A program made the position numbers and the translations under genes. From Symsagittifera roscoffensis (taxonomy: Eukaryota > Xenacoelomorpha > Acoela > Convolutidae), in the NCBI RefSeq assembly GCF_963678635.1, contig NC_087066.1, positions 20,803,996-20,867,995 of the forward strand: a stretch of DNA of 64,000 nt, given 5' to 3'. The number at the start of each line of letters is the position of its first letter. Position 1 is the first letter of the stretch. Below the pieces are notes generated by a model that was given only the letters and a program-made list of their open reading frames with translations, ran no database searches and was not told the origin of the DNA. Shown here piece by piece: positions 53,621 through 64,000 of the stretch.

Positions 53621-56600
53621 TCAGGTATCGCCTTTGACGCGACTGAGTAAAGCATGTCGTGCATTTTCGGCATAGCTCTTGTTAGGGTCTCTCGTATAGC
53701 TGACTGCGCCCAGCCCAGCCATCGAATCTCGCCCGGAAGCCTAAAACACAAAACGCCCATAATATAATACTCCTCAATATGGTTGGGTACAAGTTCTGTA
53801 CAAACGAATGATGAAAAGGTTCATCTAACTTCTCGCAATAACACAAACAAAATCTGCCTGCCGGCGGTTTCCCGAAAAAAAAAATATTTCTGAATCTATC
53901 ATTAATTTTTGTTCGCACCACTCAAGGTGGGAAAGAACTTTGAGCTCAGGTTTTCCATTCAAATTAGGTACCAACGAAATAATATCAATATCATACTGTA
54001 GTCTTTGCAGTTGTTATTCGAGCTTCCATGAAAAACTTTACCAGTCTTGAGAAAACCGGTTAGACACTTCGGTTTATTTATATCATGCTTGACACCACCA
54101 GTGAGCAAACCAAGCTAATCCAATAAAAAGCTAAAAATAATTTAAGGTTTAATTAAGCTCTTGTCAGTAATTTTGACGCTCAAACTTATCCCCTGCCCCA
54201 CCAAAAAACACCACATACACAATGCACAAACACACACTTTTATTCACCAATGATATAAGCCTTAAAGGATTTAAAATAACCTTGATTGGTGCCGTAATCC
54301 CTTGCTTCGACTTGCCCAGCCCCTCGCCCTCTTTCCATCCCATTCCTTTAAGCAATTTGTTGCCGACATTCGTGGTTCCGAGTGGCTCTTCTGGTTTCGA
54401 CTTTGCGGACGATGATGACGCCGAAGAATAAGCCTTCTCGTACTCTCGCAAAGGAGGCGCAGAGATACCATGTTTCTCTCGTCTCTCTTTCGCTCTGTCT
54501 CTGTACTGGAACATGGATGACAAGGAGTCATATTCATCTTCGTTGTTTGGGTTATTTGCACTTGAACTGGACGATTGAAGAAAGGTCGAGTCATCTTCCG
54601 AGGATTCCATTTTCTTCATGTGTTGCTCCATATTGGACTGAAACATCAAACAAAACAGACTCAATCAAGTCAAATGCATTTTGGAGATGTTTCACTTTGA
54701 ATATATGCGTTTCCCGCTAAGAGCTTAGCCCCATAAATGATCAATTGTCGGCAAAAATTATTATAGCATGAAGTACAAACAATTGAAATTCGTTTATGGC
54801 AGTAAATATTTATTTAGTGCTGCAAAAAAACTTACCTTGTGAAGATCAGACATCTTCTGGTGTTTGATTAGAGTCTCGCTGTCTTTGAACTGCCGTTTGC
54901 ACAACAGGCAAGCCAGTTTAACCCAGTCTGTTAGCCTCACTTCCTCTGAAGCCAGAGTAGCTTTCACTGCTCCTGGACGACTCATCGATGTCTGCGGTGG
55001 GGCTGGAGGGTTAGGGTTGGTGTAGTACTGACTGGCAGATGGGTTTTGAGGCTGTGATATTGCGGAGGTGTCGTCGTTGTGACCGAATGTTCCGATCGGG
55101 TTCAAAGCTGTGGCTGGCTTGGCATCAAGTAGCACTCGTTTGAACTTGAATAGATGCAAAATTTTTGAAACCACACACTACTAAGACTGAAGAAGATAGT
55201 AGACATCTAAGTCTCGGAAAAAAAGCATAACTTTGGTAACAACCTGGCATCACTCGGTCGGCTGAACGCCTTTGATGTTCTCCCAAGAGTATTTGTTTGA
55301 ATAGACTTGAATATTAATTTATATTAAAGACGCTATATTTACATATTTAAATTTACCACAATGAAAGCATAAGTTAAAAGAAAAATGCAACTCACTTCGG
55401 AATTGTTGTCTACACTATTTCCATTCAAATTTTTGTCCAGTCCTATCTCCAGCATGTTTCTTCGTTCCAGCGCAGCAAACGCAACATCGGCAGTTCCTGT
55501 ATGTTGGGATCCGGACGAGCCCCACGATGACGAACTCTCCGCATTGGAGTTAGCCCCACTCGCTAGATTAGGTTGTTCGGAAGATGTATTTTGTACGGGG
55601 AATGCGCGGTTGCTCTCTGCTCTTCTAAGTGAATTCACACTTTTTGTCCAACGTTCCATGTCTTCTCGAACCTAAAAAGACATCTTTTTCATTGGCAATT
55701 TTAAACAGGAAACGGTCGCTAGCTTTGTTGCAACGTTTTCATGGCAGTGCTCGGATGCACGCAACCAAGATTACAAATTTGAACTTTAAAAAAGAAGCTG
55801 AAAGTGTCTTGCTTGGTCTAATAAGCTATTCAATATCTTTTCCTTAACTAATGGCTAACAAATAAAAACTATCCAACTAACTATTCCACTCACTTGTTTG
55901 GCAGTTTTGTTTTTATCATTCTTCTTATTCGATTCTCCGCCCTTCGCACCTCCTCCAATTGTGAAGCTGACACTGCCTCTGTTATCGTCCAGTGTCACTT
56001 TCTGAGAACTTTGGTCTCCACTCGAGTTCTGATTGGTCGGCGACTGATCTTGATTCCCATTGGCTGAAACTGACTGTTGTTGTTGTTGTTGAGTGTCGGT
56101 GGGAAGTGGCAAATAAGTGGAGTAGTGTCCGTCCCAGTAGAGGAACTTCTGCGTGGTTGAATTGTAGTAATACTAAAAAAGAGCGCTTATGAACAATTCA
56201 AAAACTTTATAACAAAACTCGGCTAAATGAAAGATGCAAACGTTAGTCGTAACGCAATTTTGATATATATTTTTTTCAAATCTTTGGATAAGTTTCAGTT
56301 TTATAAACAATTCCTTTCGTTACTAGTCATATTTGCTGAGAAAGTTGAACAAAATATCTACTTTTCTATTTTAAAAAACATTTGGGAATTCGCTTTCATC
56401 ATATTTGTAGACTTGATTTTTACAAACTGACAAAAACATACCTTAGTATTAGCATCATAGTATAACATAGTCTGGTGGTCATAATAGTAGCCTGAGTTCG
56501 CATCATACACATAGAGTGCAGTGTTTGGAACAGGGAAGACAGGGTAAAGCTGGCCATTGACATTCACAGTTCGGGTCACTTGTGGTGCAGCAGCAGCTGC

Positions 56601-59600
56601 TGCCACGGAACTTGCAGATACTTGACTTGGATAGAGGTGAGAGTGAGGTTGGGTGGGGACAGAGGCAGGTTGAGCAAGAGGATTGTGAGTGAGATCTTCC
56701 TCTTTGGGTTTTTGGATTACTGTGGTCACCTACAATTACATTCATTTACACAGATATTGAAATTGAGCATTCTTATTGGGAACTAACTTGTAAGAGTCAG
56801 GATGGAAACATTTCAACTCGTAATATAACAAAAACTTTTGCTAGTGTAATAACTAGAAATGGTTGTACTTGAATTGCACGGTTTCCAGTTATGATATCAA
56901 TAAGCTTTGATATGAACTATATTGAGCTGAAGAACTACATAAATCAGCACTTAAGCATCATTAGAAGCTTGTGAGCTTTGAACTTCAAGACCGTTAGAGT
57001 CATAGACTACCTTGGGTTCGTTGTAGAGGCTGGGCGGATTGGTGTTTTTAACTCCTCGCACAGTTTCGTCTCCACATGACTTGGAGAAAAAGAGAGTAAC
57101 TGAAAAACAAAACATACACCATTTGGAACAATAAACTTTGTTTGTATGTTCGGGCTGAGGGACCATAATTTTCAACTATATATAGCTTAACCAAATTGAT
57201 TTTCTACCTTCTACGGAACTATGAAGAACTACTTCTTTGTGGCACCATCTGCACCAAAGTTAGTTTGAGAAAAAAACTTCAAACAATGTGGTTAAAGAAG
57301 TCGAAGGGCAAAAATATTACCACCATCCAAGTTTTGTTTTCGTAGCAAATACTGACATTTGAACCATCTCAAAATTTTTTTAAGTCATTTGACCATGAAT
57401 GGATGTCGCAAGGGCCCATTTTTTGTTCTGCATAATGCATATTTCACCTTTCTTGTTATCGACTGTGAAATTCTTGGCCTGCAGATGATTCTTCAGCTTC
57501 TCCGCGTCTGCTTCGTTGTTAAGTTCCACATACGCATAACAGTTGGACACTTGCAGTAATGGATCACGCGAGATGTAGGACTGCTTGATAAACACTGGCG
57601 ACAAACGACTCAATGTAATCTGTAGGGTCTCGTCAGATGTCAAAGCATCAAGCTCACGGATAATCAAGTCTAAATATAACTAATCTTTCAAAATAACTAT
57701 TTTATAAAATAAATAATGAGCGAAATTCAGCAGCCATAGTCTATTTCAGCATCAAAGAGCAAATACTCCAATTATTTATTCAACGTTAAATGTATTCTGT
57801 TGTTTCAAAAAACGACACATCAAACATCAAGAAGACGATAGATCATTCATTGATAAATGAAATCTGCAACGACTTTGATATGTACAACCACAACGATACT
57901 AGCCAGGGGCCATGATTTGCTTTCATTTCTATTCTGAGACAGTTACTATTCTGATCTCTGTTTGAATGTGGAATTGAGTTATACAAACTGACATTTCGTG
58001 GGCCTTGTGCTAATTTGCTGAAGAGAGAGGTCGGACAGAGATCTTTCGGACTCTAAAACAAACTCACGAATAAGTGAAAAATTTTCGGTGAAACGCTTAA
58101 TTGGGAACACGTGGTTGCTAAAGGATAAAAAGGTTCAGAGTTCAACTGACCTTCACGCGACATCGCACAGCGGTAGCACTCGCTTCGTCTTGGGTAGTTT
58201 CGCCCATTGCACTAAAGTAAAACAAGAAGTTACATACAAGTTCTCTCCTTGAAACTCAAACGTCCTTTACAGCTCTTAATTTAGTAGATTGGAATTTTTA
58301 CACTGGCAAAGCTACACTTTGCAAGAAGCAAAAAAATTCATGCGTTTTGAAAAATAAATGCACTCTACGGGAATCGAACCTCAGTGTTCGGAAAACCAAG
58401 CATTCAAGTCGACTGTCCCACACACAAGAACGTACGCTTACAAAGACGAAAAACTAGCCACAGATTAAGAAAAAAAAACATATGTTTTTAAAATGCCAAT
58501 ATCGAAAAAACGTAATGAAAACATACATTGAAGCAATCCCACTCTTTGGCCAGTGTTCTTCGTGACCTCTCTCGATCACTGTCTCTGTCTTCATAGTCAT
58601 CTCTGTCTCGTCTAGCCGAACGATCTCTTGACCGATTGCGCCTTGACCTTGAAAAGGACTTGCTCTTACTGCGACTTCGGCGTGTCGAACGCGGTGACTT
58701 CTTTCGTCTGCTGCGACTCGAGGAACGACTTCGCTTGTCCCGACGTCGTGAGGAGTCGCCTCTTTCTCGTGACGAACGGCGAGCTGCTCCGACTGTTGCC
58801 GGAGACGACTTCGGATCCGAATAGGACATCTCAACCCACTCTCCGCAAACTCTTAATTTTCCCTGAAATAAATTCAAATTGAGAGCAACCGAACAATAAG
58901 AGAATCAATTCCTCATCCTTATGACGACCGACAGGGAAACGACAAATAATCTCATCACAAATCTCAACGCTTGTCCGACAAAACAATATAGAACTTCGAC
59001 AAATAGCAATCAGAAGTATTCAACAATAGTCAACGAATAATCAAAAATAGATTGCAAGACGATTCAAAAATTGATTAATTTTACACGGGCCTTAAATCCA
59101 CAAAAAGGTTCAGAATCACTCGCGAACATAGCCAAAAGATATTTACCAAAAGACTGCAAAAATTTTATCGATAATTTAGGGGGAAAATGCTTGAGCAAAA
59201 AAATCAAAAGCCAGACGCTTCGCCGACTGCGCTAAATAAGCTTAAATTAGATTTTATCAGTTCTGACTTTCGAAGAAAGTAACACAATATTTCTACTTGG
59301 GTAGATACCAAGACCAATTTTGGCGCCCGAAATAATGAAATGCATTTTAAATACAGGCAATTCAAATAGAGACAATGAATAGGCGCCCATATTCATGAAA
59401 TGCATTTTAAATACAGGCAATTGGAGTTCAAATGTAGAAACGTACTTTGGATGCAACCACTTTTCGTTGTTTGAGGCTAATCCTAATTCCAGTGTGCCCA
59501 AATTATCATTCCAAATTGAGTTGAAGCAAACTAATTGGTCTAATATTTCTAAATTCAGTGCAATATGGACTTATTTAAAAGCCGGATTAATTATCCGCGT

Positions 59601-62600
59601 ATAACAAACGCTATAAAAAATAACTGGTATTTTAGCGCACTCGAACCCCTGTAAACTTACAAAAAAATCATCACCGCTTAAAATTCAGTTGATTAAAAAT
59701 CGTTCAGTTGATTCAAAAGTTACCCTGAAAAACTCGAAACAATTTCTAACACCGAGCACAAACACTCCGCTACTTTCTTCGTAAGACGGAACAGTAAACT
59801 GGGCTTCAACAAATAAGAAGACCAGGCGCGGATCTAGGAATTTCTCGAAGGGGGAGGGATTTTCAAAGAAATTTTGAAATTTTTATCGACCTTTTTGTTA
59901 GGCCGACCAAATTGATTTTCTGAGCTCTCTCAAATGCATTTTTTGGAAAATGTCGACCAAAAAATCGCCGTTTTTTTGGTCGCGCTCTCCCCCCTCAAAA
60001 TTAGTATATATTGGCGCCCAAAGCGCCTTTAGAAAAGTTTCAAGGCCAGTCATCCAAAAATGGATATCTCAAAATAGTACAAAGGGGGGACATTTGATTT
60101 CAACATCATTTGGTTTTTCAGATCGCTTGAGAGCTAAAAAATAAACGCATGACATACAAGCAAAAACAGCAGTCGGAAATTCAAGGCTTTGCTCGGATAC
60201 CAGCAGCAGTGTTGGTGGTTCTTATATACAGCAAGTTCTCAAGAAAAATTCGCGAATATTTCCATCTAATTCAGTGGAAAAAAATACGCAGCGTATTCCA
60301 CACTTTACTGAGCTCGGACTCCAAAATCGTTATTTGAAAGAAATCATGAAAAAAGGCATTCAAAGTAGAAAACGATGCTACATCTACACTTTGCTGGGCT
60401 AGGTAGATCCCTTTTAACTTTAAAATGGTTTATGAATAGACACATTTATGACAAAGATAATGAGATAAAGCTTTTGACGTGAAAAGAAGTTCCCACTTAA
60501 TTTCTACTTTCGTCATCGAAGAGAGAGCGAAAACGTTTCAAAGATAATTTTAGAAAATGAAAAGCTTAAGCGTCAATTTTCAAACCATTAAAACTAAAAA
60601 TTGGCCTAACAGAATTTCTGGTTTTCACCAAAAAAAGGATCAAAGGTATACATGATTTCACATTATAAAACCATTTAAAAAACCGAAAGCACCATTAGCA
60701 CTATGCCAAGTATAACTTATGCTGATGTTCATCTAATATTTTGTCGTATGACAATTTTCCTGAGATTTATCAAATCGGAGATCCTATTGCGCTGTACTTA
60801 TTCGGAATAAGATACTTCTTTTGACACTTGACACAGGGTGAAGCTGAGCTTTGCAACAGTTGAGATACTAGGCAAGTAGAGCATTGTAAGCTACCGAACA
60901 GAAAATGTGACATAAATAGAAAAAATGTCGAAAAAAAACTACATCTACAAAAACTTCATAAATTTGTCTCGGCTGATGTTAAAGTTAAAAAAAAACTCAA
61001 TTACAGCTTTGAAAGAGCACTAAGTATCATTTGCTAACCGGTCAATTAGCCGATAATAATTGAGCAGACGCCAGCTGGGCCAAAAACAAAATTACCATAG
61101 AAAAATATCGATGTCATGAAACATTTAGAACTAAGAAACCCCACTCCTTTCTACCCGACCACTCCAAAAAAGTACTAAAGCCGAAAACTCTCTGCTCTTC
61201 AATCGACGAAACATAGGATGACTAAATCAATTTAAAATAAATCAAAGCCATTCGGGCGAAAAAATTCTAAGCTAAATAAAAAGGAAAACTTAAAATTACA
61301 CAACTTTCAATTTTTGAAAAAATGGTTAAAATCAGATCGAAATACCATGCTTTGGAACTTAAGCCGACAAAAAACAGGGAGAAGATATTCAGAAAATTTT
61401 CATTGTATACATTCGAACTCCAGACCTTAGGATCCAAACGCACGCGCTTTACTGCTAGACCAGGGAGGATGGGCCTGGAAAACGTTGATGATCCATGATA
61501 AAGCAAAACCAATTTCAAACCGAATTGTAACAAAAGATGCTCATGGGAAATAGTCAACGCTATGAGTGTTCAGCACGGCGAAGAATTAAAAACGGCACAT
61601 TTATGGTGAACGGAACGTCTTTTTCACTGCCAAACATTTCAAATTTCCTATTTCATTATTGGTTGACTTACTATAATGTTTAAAAGCGTGATATTTTGAT
61701 ATAAAATATGGATAACAAATGTGTTCAAAGCAACTCATTTGTTCACCATGCAAAGTTTCCTGACATTATAAAAAGGCCAAATCGTACATTTTATTTTCTT
61801 TAGAAAATTTTTGGGCAAGATGAAAACAATAAATTTGTTCCAACCACATCACGAAGTTATGGGAAAAACTATGAGCGTAAGGTGTGTTTTTCTTCCAAAT
61901 TTGGACTACCTCAAAACACGCTCAAGAGTGGTATCATGTTAAAGTCTTTTCAGCCGTGATTTGGATACCCAACAAAAATCAAAAAAGTTTCTTGCTGTCA
62001 AGGAAAATTGGTCAGACCAAACTTCATCAAAATTTGAGACACAGACAACTCAATTGCGATGATACTCAATTAAAAGATGTTGCAGTTTTTAAATTAATCT
62101 ATCAATCACTCTCTATCCGCATTGTTTAAATTTAACTTAAACACTATTTTCACTTTAATTCAGTTATTTTCACAATTAATTTAAAAATTTGACCTTTTTA
62201 TATTTTATTTGGTTAAATCACAGTGATCTAGGCTACTTGCACAGCAACCGACTATCCTTGAGCTAATTTATATCCTTTCATTCTTTCTTAGTATTAGGCC
62301 ATAGTTATATTTTATGTGCTCAAAAATTATTTCCGGGAGAGCCGTAAATTTTGATGGCCAACAAATAAGTTAACTTTTTCCTACGCTCGGAATGAAAAAC
62401 TGGATAATGCGAGCAATTGAAAAAATTGCTCTAAGAGACGAAACGAGCAGGAAGGACAAATTAGCATGACAAACATCAACCCAGAATATTATCATAGAGT
62501 GATGTCAAAGTCAGGAAAAGATAGACATTGTTTTGAGCCGATTAATTCATTCGTTCGACAGCATCCGCGTTCTGAGTAGAGCTGGGCCAATTATACTAGA

Positions 62601-63794
62601 CCTGAGACTGCTCCATCCACCTCTGGGCGTCTTCGAGGCGCAAAAACTGCAAATATGCCCCGCTAGATGTAGGGGCGCCTCGGCTTCTAGACGAGCTGCT
62701 CTCTCGGCTACCTATAACATGGTAACGACCGGCTGAACAAAGGCTCTCTAAATCCAATCAAGCACCGGTGGTAATTTTACAAATGCCCGCTGAAACATGA
62801 TATCGAGTCGGAAACTTCGCAGTACGGCCAAAGCGCTCGACCTAAACTGCGCGTCTCGCATTACGTTGACAACAGAAACCTAACAACCAAACATGCAAAG
62901 CGGAACTAAGTTGCAACCTAAAATGAGACAAATTTAATCAGAATGTTATTGCAAACATATTCTTCAACCTACCCCGTGAACTGTTCTTCTGTTCAATCGT
63001 GATGTCCTTGATAGGAGCTCCAAATGCTTCCACTTCTTGACGAATCTTTAATAACATAACTACTTTTCTTTCTAACGCATTTGAATCTCATTGCATGTCT
63101 ATCCCCGTAATCACTGTTAAAAAAAACCAACCCTTTCAAAAGTGGTACAGCTATTTTTTCAAAAAAAAAATGAAATCGTAATATGATGATTTTTCCATTT
63201 GTTAAGTATTTTTTTCAGCGTAATAACAATTTACATCTTCTTCTGTGCAATATTTGGACAGATCTTTGAGAAACACAGTCTTGGTAGGTGTCTGTTTCAG
63301 GTAAGATGGGATCAGCAGTGAGGCATCAGATGTCTCCCGTTCCCTCTCCCGTGACTTGTGAGGCCTAGATATACGTGAAGAGCTCTTCCTGGATGACTCA
63401 CTGCGCACTGAGCTCCGATCGCTGCCTCTGTTGCGGGAACGACTTCGAGATCTCTTCGACACACCCAGAACAAACAATAACGAATAATATTTCAAAACAT
63501 GATGCTTGGGAGGACGATGCTTAAATGTTGTTTTTTATTGCTGGCAGCTCAAAAAAGGGTTGACATCTATTTCGAATGACATACTACGAAAAATGAAAAT
63601 TATTTATCGTGGAGAGTAGCGCTTATTCTACCTCGGCTGCCATTGTTTCGGCTTCGCGATCTAGATCTGGAGAGTACTGGGCGTCTACGTGCAGGGCTAT
63701 CGTTTCTGCCAGTCACAGATGCTCGGATGTCGTTGATATATCGATCTCCTGCCGATGTCAAATCGTCGAATGAATCCCTTCGAGAGTCAGATTC
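53621..63794 (-). CDS. RBM5/RBM10-type RNA-binding splicing regulator (14 exons seen, about 965 codons, 5' end missing)
   Basis: Exons (-): 63632-63794, 63235-63453, about 62974-63045, 62602-62711, 58527-58862, 58151-58211, 57448-57669, 57011-57099, 56442-56729, 55894-56172, 55396-55671, 54836-55144, 54281-54637, 53621-53740 (stop TGA). Domains in order: Arg/Ser-rich; RRM1 ([15 protein letters not shown] to [18 protein letters not shown]); a second RS stretch; RanBP2 zinc finger split by an intron (EWDCFN / [15 protein letters not shown]); RRM2 ([20 protein letters not shown]); OCRE aromatic repeats ([35 protein letters not shown]); C2H2 finger ([18 protein letters not shown]); G-patch ([18 protein letters not shown]); and the family's C-terminal GLGAVSY module. 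This order is diagnostic for RBM5/6/10, which regulate 3' splice-site choice in the spliceosome. The junction of the two most 5' exons does not fit in phase, and the start codon is probably upstream of the window. Confidence 0.92.
58300..58480 (-). repeat. tRNA-derived SINE in an RBM5/10-type intron
   Basis: On the - strand a GGTTCGATTCCCGTAG B box follows a tRNA-like head (GTGTGTGGGACAGTCGACTT). On the + strand the other side carries GCTACACTTTGCAAGAAGC, the motif shared by other copies. Confidence 0.6.
58863..62601. other. Large intron of the RBM5/10-type gene; repeats only
   Basis: No exon-like ORF with domain character. It holds a short duplication (AATGAAATGCATTTTAAATA at about 59334 and 59394, followed by CAGGCAATT), an inverted copy of the GGATTCGACC repeat (59830-60110), a tRNA-like fragment with CATTCGAACTCCAGACC (61408-61475), a partial CTTTTCAGCCGTGATTTGG repeat (about 61940) and a CTTGCACAG hairpin-repeat copy (about 62222). 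Confidence 0.55.
59830..60110 (-). repeat. Inverted copy of the GGATTCGACCCCCT dispersed-repeat family
   Basis: Shares with the 20.2-kb copy, in reverse complement, CTCAAAATTAGTATATATTGGCGCC, GCGCGCTC-like sequence and ATATCTCAAAATAGTACAAAGGGGGGA. The GGATTCGACC end itself is weak here. Non-coding. Confidence 0.55.
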
Positions 63795-64000
63795 CTAGAA
63801 TGATAGTACACATTGGAGTAGTGAACAAAAAAGTATAAGCAACTACATCGTCATATTCACGAAGTTAGTTCAAGTCCACTCCACTATATAAATTTCAACG
63901 ATGTTAAGTTTCAACTAAATTTTCATTCCATTAAATTGTCAGGTGCCGAAACTGAACATGGTATGAGTTGAATTAATCAATAAGGCGCTCTTTAATTCGC

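Noticed and set aside
54222-54720. + strand ORFs of 69 and 112 codons
   Set aside because: Antisense to the G-patch exon of the RBM5/10-type gene.

Overview
The window is animal nuclear DNA, AT-rich and full of transposons. The evidence is three multi-exon GT-AG genes of families found across animals (an RBM5/RBM10-type splicing factor, a DESI2-type isopeptidase and a DYDC-type DPY-30-motif protein), an intron-containing tRNA-Tyr, a decayed CR1/Jockey-type LINE, tRNA-derived SINEs, and hAT-, Tc1/mariner- and possibly Mutator-type MITEs. The species cannot be named. Env-bearing Ty3/gypsy elements with extra ORFs are known from larvacean tunicates (Tor elements), so a tunicate is one possibility, but this is a weak inference.

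Layout. 1 to about 17.9 kb: the 3' part of a very large LTR retroelement on the + strand; its 5' LTR lies upstream of the window. It holds a repeat-rich leader, two small overlapping ORFs, an intact 2,558-codon gag-pol, two tiny membrane proteins, a 379-codon open frame with no ATG, an 872-aa envelope-like glycoprotein, a 597-aa unknown protein, an intron-like segment right after the last stop, and a 3' non-coding/LTR region. The coding strand is strikingly A-rich and G-poor. 18.2-20.8 kb: a three-exon gene (+) for an unrecognised protein with about seven membrane segments. 21-26.5 kb: repeats, including a Tc1/mariner-type palindrome nested in another inverted-repeat element. 26.5-30.6 kb: a LINE broken by frameshifts. 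31.0-37.3 kb: a four-exon DYDC-type gene (-) whose large first intron carries a tRNA-Tyr, a degenerate tRNA copy and hAT MITEs. 37.3-42.7 kb: repeats. 42.7-47.6 kb: a six-exon DESI2-type gene (-). 47.6-53.6 kb: repeats and SINEs. 53.6-63.8 kb: fourteen exons of an RBM5/RBM10-type gene (-), whose first exon is probably beyond the right edge.

The most unusual region is the retroelement. Its downstream genes are packed like a small polycistronic virus genome (4-nt ATGA overlaps, a 13-nt overlap, an ATG-less ORF), so more than plain cap-dependent initiation must be used. The MITEs are also informative: two have empty-site paralogues inside this window that prove the insertion and its target duplication.
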